From Cristatella mucedo (taxonomy: Eukaryota > Bryozoa > Phylactolaemata > Cristatellidae), in the NCBI GenBank assembly GCA_009760855.2, contig WPIO01000010.1, positions 6,809,501-6,873,500 of the forward strand: DNA of 64,000 nt, written 5' to 3'. Positions 11,701 through 22,375 of this stretch are shown piece by piece; the first letter of the stretch is position 1, and every line of letters starts with the position of its first letter. Made by a program: the position numbers and the translations under genes. The notes below the pieces were generated by a model. That model worked only from the letters and a program-made list of their open reading frames with translations, did no database searches and had not been told where the DNA came from.

Positions 11701-12310
11701 TTGGTGCTGACAAAGAGCAGTTGAATGAGAAATCGTGGTCGAGTGTGTGACCCCTGATGTGAGCAGGATCATGCACATGAGCCACAAGAGATAATGAGTC
11801 CAGTAGTGCACAAAATTCAGTGCTGAAGGCATCAGATGAGTTATCAAAATGAATGTTGAAACCAGCCATAACGAGGAAAGATCGATTTCTTACACACATA
11901 ATCGAAATGAGATCTGAGAAATCTAAGATAAAGGAGGACTTGTTACCTGGTGGGCGATAGACTAATGCCACCATCGGTAGCTGTTGTCGAGTGAAATCAA
12001 GACAACAAATTCGAAAGACTGCTTCGAAGGTACTGCAGATGACTTGAAGTCGAGTTTCGAGCGCGTGATAATGGCAACTCCACATCCAGTTTTTTTATCT
12101 AGAGGTGCGAAAGTAGATCAAACCAGCCGCTGTAGCGTCTTTAATTATCGGGCAGTTTACCGGTTTTAGCCAAGTTTTAGGCAAACCGAACATGTCGAGA
12201 CCTTTTTCGGAAATAAGGTTGCTTATTACTAGGAGCTTATTGCACTTTGAGCGAGGATTCCAAGCACAAGCGCTTAGTCTTCTTTGCAGCCTGACTGCGG
12301 ACTACGACGT
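8797..12310 (-). mobile_element. LINE copy 1, CR1/L2-type, nearly full ORF2 but decayed
   Basis: Read on the minus strand this is the longest LINE copy. The endonuclease domain begins near 12300 (LDMFGLPKTWL) and continues at 11624-12085 (VALVYRPPGNKSSF, FLVMAGFNIHFDNSSDAF, YLSDHMQISFSL). Reverse transcriptase follows at 10150-10896 (LSNYRPVSLLPFLSKTLEWV, LLDLSAAFDTIDHK, HSTESALLRV). The C-terminal domain lies at 9653-10172. The catalytic YADD motif reads YADN, and the frame is broken many times. The 3' end near 8800-8880 has the family block with AGAACTCAATCTC (minus-strand complement) next to AAT-rich sequence. The element is interrupted by an LTR at 9081-9512. A separate ORF1 was not recognised. 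Confidence 0.9.
9081..9512. mobile_element. Probable solo LTR nested in LINE copy 1
   Basis: A 432-bp block absent from the other LINE copies splits the LINE 3' UTR. It begins TGTGAGGG and ends CTGTCACA, giving TG...CA termini with a 5-bp inverted TGTGA/TCACA. On the plus strand it contains ATATACAAAAG (TATA-like, about 9308) and GGAATAAAG (polyadenylation-like, about 9426), in the order expected in an LTR. Flanks AGTTT (9076-9080) and GATTT (9513-9517) may be a diverged 5-bp target duplication. Continuous LINE sequence resumes right after it. No internal retroviral-type genes are present, so it would be a solo LTR. The family is unknown. Confidence 0.65.
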
Positions 12311-13500
12311 GACTGGTTCCCAGCCGTAATAATTCAGCAACAGCGAACGTCGGTTGTTTCGGCAGTCATAAACTAGCTGATCTAGCACGCCGCCCGTTTC
12401 AGACCGCCAGCGTTTTCGCAGCTCGCAAGATTTACTCGCGAGCGGACGCTCGAGCAGGCGCTCGCTGGATCGGAGGATCGCGCACCGCGGCGGTCGAAGC
12501 CGAGCGGCCGAGCGAGCCCTGAGAGACGCGCTGATTACGCGGCGCTACTCTCGCGAAGCCGCGTACTGCTATGGAAGGCTCGGCACACTCGCTTTTTACT
12601 ACCCCGGTCCTTCGCAGCGACGCTGCGCTCTAGTATAAGGTTGCCCATAAGGCTCGAGGCGGCGCTGGCGATAAACGATGCAGTCCAGCCTACGTCCTGG
12701 CTGCAAGCCTAGACGGACTGGACTGGACAGAAAGCGAAAAGTAGCGGTAAAGGAAATTGACGCCGCTCGCACTTGTCGACCGCCAATGTGCTGGAAGGTT
12801 CGTGAGATGTCAGATTGAGGAAATACGAGCGCTTTCGAGCGGGGCGAGGCGCTCAGAGTTGCTCTGACGAATGCCAGCTTCGCTCAGCTTAGACTCGGTG
12901 AGCAGCAGTCCGTGGCAGCCGTGCGAGATGGACCGGCTTGGCGTCGTCGGACCGCGGAGGTCGGCGGATGCGTCGTCACAGCAGGTTGAGTTGCGGCCAC
13001 ACTCTGGCGGCTAGCAGTCAACTAACGCTTTTCAACAAGTCGCAGTTCACGATCTATCAAGCCACAGTTACTCATATCGACTATCGATTACTGCTTCGAG
13101 CCGGTGCCGTTAACGTTCCGTTACCAGTTCTTGAGCCGCCTTTCAGTGCGGCTGACAAACCGGCGACTCGCCCGTAGGTGGTAGTGCCTCAAATATAGAG
13201 ACGGTATTTTCTCTATAGTAGTAGCCAACTGAATGTAGAGCGAGGCCCGTGCTTTCGTCTTGGCGAATGTTGGCGATGAGTGTGGGATTAATACTCAACT
13301 AGACGCGCAGTGACATTGTATGCTTGCGAATAAAGCTCAGTAAAATTCCCTACTTGAGCTTTTATTTTGGTCCCGCTCGCATTAACGATTTCTCGACCTC
13401 TTATTAAAGGTAAGTAGGATTGCGCCAGAAAGGTTGAAGGCGTGGCGACCAGTGTATCACGCCGCTCGCCAGGCGGCGGGATAAAACGCCTCCTCCGTTG
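12311..13500. other. Unassigned, partly CpG-dense DNA
   Basis: From about 12380 to 13180 the DNA is GC- and CpG-rich compared with its neighbours. The LINE 5' UTR may extend into its beginning. No exon, RNA or repeat family was recognised. Confidence 0.35.
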
Positions 13501-13501
13501 A

Positions 13502-13673
13502 GTATTCGGCGTTAGTAGTAAATAAAGTAGTTCCAAACAGTTCCAAACAGACCTTCTCTAGATTTTTTCTCTTTGGGGACCTTGGCGACTGATAACGTGA
13601 GCTTTCTTGGTTTTAGCAACCTCGACATGAAAAATGACTGCAAAATAATGCCGCCCTGTGCGACGAAAGCCAA
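13502..13673 (+). repeat. 172-bp direct repeat, copy a
   Basis: The block starting GTATTCGGCGTTAGTAG and ending TGCGACGAAAGCCAA recurs 762 bp downstream with only a few differences. It contains an internal duplicated AGTTCCAAAC. It lies at the start of an open plus frame of 131 codons (13573-13968) that I do not recognise. Confidence 0.9.
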
Positions 13674-14232
13674 CTTCCTTCGTTACATCATCCAGGCCGC
13701 TTCGTTTGTATGCTGTCACCCTTTAGTGTCAAACCTAGTATCTGGCCAGAGAGTCACCAAGATTTCTCATAACAGCAAATTCAAACATTCAATGCCAACT
13801 TCGGCCTTGGCTTCAAGGCACCTCATGAAGAAGGCGATGGTTATTGAGCCGAGCTCGGCGGTTACACAGCAAAGGTCAGTGTATACTACTCATTACGAAA
13901 AGTTCGAGGCTACATTTTGGCTGGCACTCGGGTGCTTATCAGAAAGAGACTTTTCTGTTTTTATTTAGAATTCTCAAACACGATGCGACAGCATAAGCAC
14001 GCTTAAATGTGGTTAGATACAGGTGTATATCAAACGGGGCAGACCTGCGGGACTCGCTGTCTAAGTGGATCCCGGGGCTGCTATCTGTCAGGGGACGAAA
14101 GAGGATTATAAGACCAGTTGTTCCACTGATATTGAACCACGAAAAGAAGATTATATCGACTCAGCGACATTGACTCGGATGCGGACTTTGTCGGCCCAGA
14201 CGCGGTCCGGTCATGCGGGATTTTGACGGATT

Positions 14233-14262
14233 CCCGTCGCTATATGTTATGAGTCCCTGTAG
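14233..14262 (+). repeat. 30-bp direct repeat, copy a
   Basis: The block CCCGTCGCTATATGTTATGA and the following CCTGTAGT recur at 14443-14473, just after the second 172-bp copy. The 172-bp copy b is therefore bracketed by this shorter repeat. Confidence 0.8.
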
Positions 14263-14263
14263 T

Positions 14264-14435
14264 GTATTCGGCGTTAGTAGTAAATAAAGTAGTTCCGAGC
14301 AGTTCCAAACAGACCTTATCTAGATTTTCTCTCTTTGGGGACCTTGGCGACTGATAACGTGAGCTTTCTTGGTTTTAGCAACCTCGACATGGCAAATGAC
14401 TGCAAAATAATGCCGCCCTGTGCGACGAAAGCCAA
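14264..14435 (+). repeat. 172-bp direct repeat, copy b
   Basis: Second copy of the 13502-13673 block, colinear over the whole length at a constant offset of 762. It differs at a few positions (for example GAGCAG for AAACAG, and ATGGCAAATG for ATGAAAAATG). Confidence 0.9.
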
Positions 14436-14442
14436 TTTTTCT

Positions 14443-14473
14443 CCGTCGCTATATGTTATGAGTTCCCTGTAGT
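14443..14473 (+). repeat. 30-bp direct repeat, copy b
   Basis: Second copy of the CCGTCGCTATATGTTATGAG block, with one extra T before CCCTGTAGT. It sits immediately 3' of 172-bp copy b. Confidence 0.8.
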
Positions 14474-14792
14474 CATAGAGGATGTGCAGCGTTCTAGTCG
14501 ATCTGCGCATTTACACGAAGAGCGATCGTCTGATGAACCCCTGCTCTAAGGTCCACGTTAGTGTACCATGCAATTGTCTACGTTACTATAACTGTCTGTC
14601 GTAATTCTTACTTTCAATAGTGCTTAAAGTGCCTAGACGAATATTTACGTTTCTTTGGCTACAAAACAGTTATTCCTTATTATTATTGTCATGCTTTATT
14701 CTATTAAATGGTGAATTTTGGGCGTTCAGTCCTTACCGTTTACTATGTTACTGGTGCCAGTTTGTTATGCATTGCACGCGTTTTGCGGCTAA

Positions 14793-14852
14793 CTGAATTA
14801 GTAAGGGTCACGCAGACCCTACCTGAATTAGTAAGGGTCACACAGACCCTAC
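14793..14852 (+). repeat. 30-bp tandem duplication
   Basis: Two adjacent 30-base units, each starting CTGAATTAGTAAGGGTCAC and ending AGACCCTAC, with one G/A difference. Each unit contains the inverted AGGGTC / GACCCT. Confidence 0.9.
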
Positions 14853-15407
14853 ACTTTACCAGGTCATGAGAGCCATAGCCCAGAGACTTGCTAAAGATTT
14901 GACCATTTCGCTGAAGTGTCACAATTTTAGAATTTATTATACACATTTGTAGGCCTACATGGTAAGCCACTTAACCCAAAAACATGGGTTGATCGTTCAC
15001 ACTACCATAATACGTTCGCAGTTTGTAAGCAAAATTAGCTAATGCGCTTTAATCTCAGCGATTTTCATTATCTTCTTCAAAGAACCTGCAGCATTGCTAG
15101 ATCGGTGATTTGTCGTACGAAAATTTGCTTTGGATATTCAGCATGGTAGATACGCGAACATCCTGTGGTGTTTTAACTGACACAATGAAGTGCTACTCTG
15201 CGGCGATCATTGATTAGGGCTCAGCTCGGCGGGCTGCGAGACTGCGTCCCTTTCGCTGGGAGCCGCGAGCGCGCTTTGAGGCGCCATGTTTGACCTTTAA
15301 CCTCTAGTGCTGAGAAATCTAGCCGCGCTTCAGCAACACTAAGGGAACTGCCAGTGTATCTAGATGCAGAGAGAAGCAAATTGAAGTTTGTATATTTATC
15401 TTTCATA

Positions 15408-15560
15408 CAAGTGTTTCACGACCTCGGTCGCGAGGTCGTGGGTTCGAATCCTGCGGTGGGTGATTCTTCATCGCTGCTGCAAGCGGCGGCGATAGCCGTA
15501 AAGGCTCTTCTGCCGCTATACAAAAGAGGCCGCCAAATCAGCTGGCATTTTGTTTACCAT
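15408..15560 (+). repeat. SINE-A (tRNA-derived)
   Basis: Contains the B box GTGGGTTCGAATCC and the family body GTGGGTGATTCTTCATCGC, GCAAGCGGCGGCGATAGCCG and CTATACAAAAGAGGCCGCC. In this copy CACGACCTCG and CGAGGTCGTG flank a 4-base loop (15417-15440), a perfect stem where a tRNA would have its anticodon arm. The head upstream of this is not well preserved. Confidence 0.75.
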
Positions 15561-15599
15561 GGCTTCGCGACCTGACGAGCTGTAATGGCCGTATATTTT

Positions 15600-16420
15600 A
15601 GTCAACCAACACTTTGGCATCTGCACACACCATCTTCCTTCTAGTCGCGCGCTTGCAATCTCTCCATTTCAGTCAAAGTCAGCTGAAGGACGCCTCCGCT
15701 CGGTACTGTGGCCCCGCTCGCACGCAGCTCGGGCGCTACGGCGCAGGCGGCGACAGCCGCTGGCGCGATTCCGTTTCCATTTCGGACGTTACGTCGCCAC
15801 TTATGAGCTATTTTGCGAGTTATCTCCCGAGCGCTAGACGCCCTTTGCTCTTTTCTTTCTTTGCGTGAGATGCATAGGCGCCAGCTGCTGGCCGCAGAGG
15901 GCACGCCGAATCCCCGCTCGTCGCGCTAGAGCGTTGACCAGTCGCGATGCTTGCGCAGCCCCTTCGTCCGCTCGTTGAGTTACGTCGCCGAGACGCGCGA
16001 GTAGCGAGCAGCGCGTCGCGATGCTAAGCGCAGTGCTGGGAGATCAGTGAGCTTGAGACCGGACGTGCTTATTGCCTTAGCGGAGTGTTCGCAGCCGGCA
16101 GCTCTACTTCGTATCACTCCGCTCACTTTCTGGGGCCTTGAGTTCGACAGAAAGCGCGCGTCGCGGGCGTCTCCGTCGGTGAACTCCCTCGGCTTCTAGA
16201 CTGTTGCGAAGGCGGCGATAGTCGATATAGCGCTCCTATCGCGGGTGGGCGTAAATCCGGCGCCCGCGGCGGCGGAGGCGAGAGCGGTGACGAAATCGGA
16301 GGCGCAGGTGCCGGCGCCGGCGGCATACTTGGACTGCCCGGCCAGCAGCTACTCTAAGCGATGTATTCGTCCGGAAGAGCGACCGCGGAGACGGCGCATT
16401 GACTTCCTGAGCGCCTAGTT
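15600..16420. other. CpG-dense unassigned segment
   Basis: GC- and CpG-rich DNA with several short open frames on both strands and no recognisable protein family. It could be an unmethylated regulatory region. No transcript evidence can be read from sequence alone. Confidence 0.3.
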
Positions 16421-17939
16421 ATCGCATTGCGTAAGCTAATGTATCGCTGTATAGCGCGCGCCGGCTCCTCGGACCGTGTGCACGGGTTCTTTTTGGGCCG
16501 TCCCGTGCGCGCGTGTGTGGCATCATCTTATCCGTCTTTACAATTGCATTTCGACATAAGGATGGATTGCTCCGTTTGCCTGGTGTAGGCACCTCAGTTT
16601 GAAGAGCTCTCTCCTCGGAATGCTTGATCGTACATCGCTTCGCAGGCCTCATAACGAGGCTAAGTCTTCTCACAGTAAAGATAGCTCTATCGATTAGTCG
16701 AGTGCCGATTCATAAAGGCAGTTCGCTACGGCCAAGCTAGTTTGATTTGGCGTGGGCGTGGCCGACCTTCTCCTTTGGCTTCGGAACTCGAGCGAACAGG
16801 TGATTAGCAGAAGGAAGATGAGATTTGCTGCTACGTGCCCGGCTACCGGAATTCTCACGAAGCCCCCTAGTTGGGCAAAGGTGATTTGCATTTGTTTGCG
16901 CAGTCTGAACAATTACCAGGCAATCTATATTAAGATCCGCGCGTAGCTTGTGCCTCTAGCCTTCGCGTTTCTGCTTACGATCTGCTGATTTTAACTAGCC
17001 TTTGGCGTTAGCCAGGATGGCTTGGCACGATCTATAATAGCACTCGTACGTCGTTAGACAGACGGTTTGTCACTTTCTTTTTTAGGCTTTCTCAAGCTTG
17101 CCCTTGATAGTTCTAGCTAGTCTAATGCAGAAACACTATCATCGTGAGCCCAACGACGGCAGCTGCTGCCTCGAGAAAAGCATCGATATGTTGAAATCGA
17201 GTAGCCACCCTGTCATTCTGTGGCTAATGCTATTTCAGCACAGCTCGGGCTGCGGGTAGCTAGGGATGTCAATTTTATCGTAATAATATTACTTACCGCT
17301 TCTCCGCTAGACGAAGCTTCGCGGACAAGCCGACTTTGAGGCAGGGTTCTCGGAGCCTTTAATGCACTCAAGTGCCTCGGAGCAAATTGGCCGAAAGGTG
17401 ACGCTCGTTGAAGCTGAATAGCAGCACAGTCTTTACACTGCGACCCGCTGCCTGCCTAGAAAAAAGACAGCGACCTTTAGGTCCCTTCGGCTGCTGCCCT
17501 AGTTCCAGCTGGATGGATGCATCGGGTTGCTCATCGATGGAGCAGAAGCGGTTGCCAAATGTTCAGACTCATACCTGCTGCTCCTTTGACCGAAGTCAAG
17601 CGACCGCAACTCGACAACCCATTCTGGTTCTATGACCTGTCGCTGTACAAGTTTACCTTTTTTAAAATCGACTCGTTAATTTCGGCATAGCTCAACGATT
17701 GCCCAATGCGGAGAGCTTGATCCTGGAGAAGCTCGTAGGCGCTAAAAGACGGTGTCAGTCGGTCATTATAAGGATATAAATTCGCGTCCTGTACTGCTAG
17801 GTTAGATGGTCGATAGCCGAAAAAGCTATTAACGCAGTTGTGAGCTGCATTCTGGGATTTCATAATCTCGAGGCCATGTCAGGACCACCAGTCTTCTAAA
17901 GGACTGCGAATGGATGTAAAGAGCAGCTGCTCTGAGCGA
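16421..17939. other. Unassigned DNA with one small LINE fragment
   Basis: No gene was recognised. The only supported element is a short LINE fragment at 17080-17127, listed separately. Confidence 0.4.
17080..17127 (-). mobile_element. Short LINE fragment
   Basis: The segment TTTCTCAAGCTTGCCCTTG, then ATAGTTCTAGCTAGTCTAATG, matches the LINE region between endonuclease and reverse transcriptase as seen at 11365-11415 in LINE copy 1. It is an isolated internal piece. Confidence 0.6.
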
Positions 17940-18060
17940 CCACAACTACCGCCGCTGCTACAACTACCGCTGCCAAAGCCTCTGCTGCTGCTGCTGCCAT
18001 CGCCCGCTGCCACCACCGCTGCTGCTGCCGCAGCCGGCTGCTGCTGCTGCGGCCCAAGCT
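17940..18060 (+). repeat. Impure GCT/GCC trinucleotide-rich tract
   Basis: Interspersed GCTGCT, GCCGCT and ACCGCT runs over about 120 bases. On the plus strand one frame gives Ala/Thr-rich and another Leu/Cys-rich peptide. No gene could be assigned. Confidence 0.7.
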
Positions 18061-18369
18061 CCGAGCTGGTGACAATCAGCGGGTAGTCATCGGCTCGGAG
18101 ATCGAGGCGCCAGCGGCGATTAGCTGACTATCTGTACGATAGCAAAGACGGCGACGAGGTCCATTCGCGATATGGCGACGACGACAAGATTGGTACTGCT
18201 AGCTTCAGAGGCGATAATAACGACTGTAAACCAAACCGTTTAGGCACGCCCGATGACGAGGATGAACGATCGTGCCGACGAGCATCGAGAGAAAAGGAAT
18301 AGGCCTTCGAGGTCTGGAGCATGCTCCTCCAACCTACTCATCACTTCAGTCGCCATCGCAGGAAGGGTC

Positions 18370-18570
18370 TGTGGAGAATTTTAGATTATGACACTGGCGT
18401 TGGATTATGGCTGTTGCGATTAATGGTAGTGGTATATAAGTAACGGGCGGCAAAGGCCCGGGGAGTTAGGTCAAGGATACCGGCGGGCAGTAACGTACTG
18501 ACCCGCAGCGGCGTCGGTGTGAATAAACGTCTTTGAGCACGCTTCGGTGTTCTGTGTGGTATCGCGTACC
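18370..18570 (+). mobile_element. Possible LTR-like segment (TATA plus poly(A) signal)
   Basis: GTATATAAGTA (about 18430) is followed about 90 bases later by GTGAATAAACG (AATAAA at 18522-18527) and a GT-rich stretch TCGGTGTTCTGTGTGG. This spacing is typical of an LTR, and gag-like residues follow downstream on the same strand. A clear CA terminus, a second LTR and a primer binding site were not established. Confidence 0.3.
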
Positions 18571-18689
18571 TGCCGCTTAGAGAATGTCAAACTACAAGCT
18601 ATTTCGGCAGAATAGCCCACGCCAGGAGATTATGCTGGAATACTACTACATCGAGACGACTTCGTAAGCTGGCTGCTCGACTCGGAGCG

Positions 18690-18920
18690 GAGTCTTTATG
18701 AAAGAGGGGTCGATCCAGCTTTGTGGCACATGTACATATTTGTGTTCGTGGAAGGCAGTGCATTAACATTCGTTGCGACCCTTCCTGACCCGGTGAAAGA
18801 GGACTACGCCCAGCCTAGCAACACTTGTGAAGGTTTTTGCAAGCCCTGAAGGTGAGGAGAGGCTTCGGCGGTCAAACTTGCAGAATACCAGGAAAGCGCG
18901 AGTATGCTGATAGTTTAGAT
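18690..18920 (+). pseudogene. Possible gag-like remnant
   Basis: One plus frame reads FVFVEGSALTFVATLPDPVK then EDY. This resembles the FLEGDALxWYxxLPxxxKxDY pattern of Ty3/Gypsy gag capsid regions. The frame ends soon after. With the LTR-like segment just upstream it may be the start of a decayed LTR element. The similarity is short and is inference. Confidence 0.3.
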
Positions 18921-19280
18921 TTATGGCATTAGGGCTTTACAGATAAGTAGTGAGGATATGTTTGTGGTTATGGCTTATGGCCTACGTATATTTAGGATTG
19001 TATGGCTTCGTAGTTAAGCTGGGCTAACTCGTTTAGGGTTATCGCAGGGCAATTTATGGCTTTACAGATAAAAGGTGATGTCCTGCACTTGGACGGCGGT
19101 CTTGAGTTGGCCAGGTGGAGGGCCTTACAGCCCAATCTATTTAAGGGCGGAAGCAGAAACGTTCCCCTGTGGGTTGAGGTGGGCTTTCGTTAGAGCAGCG
19201 TTCAGCACCGCTAGTTGCTTCGCCTGAGCCGCGGGGCTCCTGAACTAGTGTATCAGGCCAGAGCATACCCTCAGACTGGA
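18921..19280. other. Unassigned DNA
   Basis: Degenerate TTTATGGC/TTTAGGGTT-like runs occur around 18900-19080. No gene or named repeat was recognised. Confidence 0.35.
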
Positions 19281-19417
19281 TTATACCCGACGTTAAAGCG
19301 GCCCTAGGCCACTTTATACCCCAGGCTTAAAGCAGCCTCTAGGCAAGTGTATAGCCTGGTTGTAAAATAGGCCAGACCAAACTATACTCGTCCAGTTCAA
19401 AATGTATCCCGTCTGAA
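19281..19417 (+). repeat. Degenerate ~35-bp tandem repeat
   Basis: Four units each begin with a T/A-rich TATACC-like motif: TTATACCCGACG, TTATACCCCAGG, TATAGCCTGG and TATACTCGTCC. They carry a central TTAAAGC or related core and, in the first three, a CTAGGC/TAGGCC motif. Divergence between units is high. Confidence 0.5.
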
Positions 19418-19846
19418 AGGAGACGCCGAGCACGCAATGCTTCAACTATAATACTCTTTTAAGTATTGTTGATTTTTCAGAGGCAATTATCAAAACAGAG
19501 AACATTCGCGACATATTTCCGCTGATATCCGACAAACAACTTGCGCCGATATCTAGAAACGTATAAATAAAAGTGAGATTTGTGGTTTCGTTTAAATGAC
19601 GGCATTGCTCTTGAAAATTCCGCATCGGCAGGGCCTCGCATGGAGCCGTCCTTACAGCCGGAATGTGAATCCTGGGTCCTCAAGACTCCTTAACGAATCA
19701 AGGTTGTCTCAGAATTATGCAGTCTGTACATGTTTCGCCGTCTGTAACGGTGCAGAGCCACGATGACTAGGTGCGCTGCTGGAGAGTTTCCTAAAGCGTA
19801 CGTCCCAGAGCCCGAGGGCTTTCGGTGCCCATACGGCGATAATTTT

Positions 19847-22294
19847 AATAATCATAATAATAGTACATTTGATATAGCGCCCTCGGAGAACTCAATCTCT
19901 TTCTAGCCACTTTAAATTTTCTGCAGAGGAAGCATGATCGAATGGTTAGTGGCATCCCTCTCGAAAAACAACTAGAGTATAACGTTGTTACGGGCGACAT
20001 ACACAGGGTCAGCTTGCAAATATGGTTAGTGGCAGCATGCACCGTGTCAGCATGCATAAGCACATAACGGAAGAATCACAGGGACCCACTAAACGCTGTG
20101 ATAAATAGATGCGTTTTAAGTTTCTTTCTAATGTGGACAAGTCAGGAGATGCCGTGACACAAGTCGGAAGTGAGTTTCACGCTTTGGGAGCATGCGAACT
20201 AAAGGGCCGATTTCCGAAGGATTCGAGATTTGTTCGAGGTACGAGTTACAAAAGTTAGATCCGAAAGCGAGTAGCACTATGCTTAGCCCTGTCATGGAGT
20301 ATATCTGATAAGTAGGCTGGAGCAAAAGAATGAAGGGGCCTAAAAGTGAGTGATAAAACTTTGAAGTCGATGCGTTACTCAAGTGGGAGCCAGCACAGGT
20401 CGGCGAGAAGTGGTGTGGTGTGGCAATTGCGACATTCAAGACAGACAAGCCTTACTACAGAGTTTTTGACCATCTGTAAGCGCCTGAGTGCACAGGTCCG
20501 TAGACCAGCAAGCAGTGAGTTACAGAAGTCAAGACTGGAGTTCACAAATGCGTGAACCAATTTAGATGTAGTACCCCTGTCCGAACAAGCCCCAATTTTA
20601 GCAATGTTACATAGCTGAAAGTAGGCATACTTGACTCTGGAGCTGATTTGGTCGTCAAATGAAAGGTCACTTGGGAATATGACACCTAGATTTCGTGCAG
20701 ATTCAACTGGAGATATGCTTGCACAGACGATTTTGAGCCTTAGCCTTTCCAATTCCTGAATCACACGTGGTTTTCCCATGCTTAGTATGTTGGTTTTATC
20801 ATCATTCCATTTAAGAAAGTTTGCTGCCGTCCGTGTGCGATTGTCATCAATACATGCAGCAAGGGAGGCGAGAAAATTCGACGTGTTGGAGGTCTGGGAG
20901 AGATCAAAAGAAAGGTACAGTGAGTGTTATCTGTATAGAAGTGAAAGAATAGATTGTGCTTGGCAATCGCATTGGCTAGAGGGAGAGTATAGACCGTGAA
21001 AAAGAGTGGGACCAAGCACAGAGCCCTGAGGTATCCCGTATCTCAGAGGTTTCTTTAATGATCTTTGTCCATTCACATCAACGCTCTGGTTTCTCTTGCT
21101 GATATAGGGCCTAAACGATTGCAGTGCCTTGCCAGTGATGCCCAGGCGAGATGAGAGGCGATCAAGAAGGACTTGTTAACCAATAGTACCAAAAGCTGCC
21201 GAAAGATCGAGTAAAACAAGCAGAGATACTCTACCTAAGTCTGCATTCCTTATTAGGTCGTTATTCACCCGAAGCAATGCTGACTCTGTGGAGTAATTAG
21301 CTCTAAAGCCGGACTAAAACTTACTAGCAAGGTTTGAAGTATCAATATATGAGTTCAGCTGGCCTGCCACGACTCGTTCCAGTGTCTTTGATAGGAATGG
21401 TAGGAAGAAGACTGGGTGGAAGTTGCTTAAGTTCTCTTGGTCTAGTGGGGCTTTCTTGAGAAGTGGCCTGACTACGGCCTTTTTGAGAGGTGCTGGGACA
21501 TATTTATTATGTTATTTACGCATGGCAGCATTAGATCAACGAATCGTTAAAGCAGGACAGCGGGGATAGGGTCCAGAGGAGTAATTGTCTTCTTTGATTG
21601 GGATATAAACTTTAAGAAGAGATCACTAGTGACCTCCTTGAATGTAGATATTGCGGTGTTGTATGGAATTGAGGGACAGGATTCTAGGGGATGATGCCAT
21701 CTTGGCGATGGACTCCCTGGTCTTGTCTATCTTGTTGACAAAGAAGCTAGAGAAGCGATCAGATCGTCACATGGTTCGCTAGGTCAGGAGCTAACCTGGG
21801 AGCGATTAAGGAGATGGTTGATCGTCTATATCAGCATTTTTGGATTGTGCATCTGTGATTCAACCATGTTTTTATAGAAGCTAGACGTGGCCTTTGCTAG
21901 CATCAATTGGTACGATCTACAGTAGTCCTCGTATGCCAGTCGATGAACAGTCAGTCCTAATCTTATGTATGCTTTTTCAAGCTTGGGATTAGTATACCTA
22001 GCTAGTTTAACGTGTGTGGTAAACCATAGGCCGGCTGGGCGAAGGCGAACAGTGCGGTAATCAGCAAAATCGTGCAAACTCGTCGAGCATGTCAGCCACT
22101 GTCGTGTTGTAGCAATCCACTAATGTTTGCAGGTTGGATGAGGGATTGAGCAGCAGAGGTGAAGCCAACATTCTCGCACGAACAGCATCAATGTCAAAGG
22201 TCTTGAGGTTTCTCGATTCACAGGTAATTTTAGATGAAGGGGAGGATTGCTCAAGTTGTAGACTGAATGAGATCTGCATGTGGTCAGATTAGCA
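19847..22294 (-). mobile_element. LINE copy 2, CR1/L2-type, 5'-truncated and decayed
   Basis: The minus strand carries the 3' tail with AAT-rich DNA at 19847-19865, the conserved terminal block at about 19880-19900, the C-terminal domain with reverse transcriptase remains (20375-21500) and the linker (21826-22290). Frames are broken throughout. Its 5' end stops in the endonuclease region, where the sequence joins directly to another LINE tail in the same orientation at about 22295. Confidence 0.9.
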
Positions 22295-22375
22295 GGCGCC
22301 CCGAGAGAACTCAATCTCTTTTTAGATACTCGTGTTTCCTAGAAAAGAACCGTGATCGAATTGTTAGTGGTTGCC
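22295..22375 (-). mobile_element. LINE 3'-end fragment
   Basis: The block GAGAGAACTCAATCTCTTTT followed by AGAACCGTGATCGAATTG is the LINE 3' terminus on the minus strand, without its AAT tail. It abuts the truncated 5' end of LINE copy 2, as expected if copy 2 inserted at the tail of an older element. Confidence 0.75.

Noticed and set aside
15408-15560. Possible tRNA gene (A and B boxes present)
   Set aside because: The same head recurs about ten times with a conserved non-tRNA body, so it is a SINE and not a tRNA gene.
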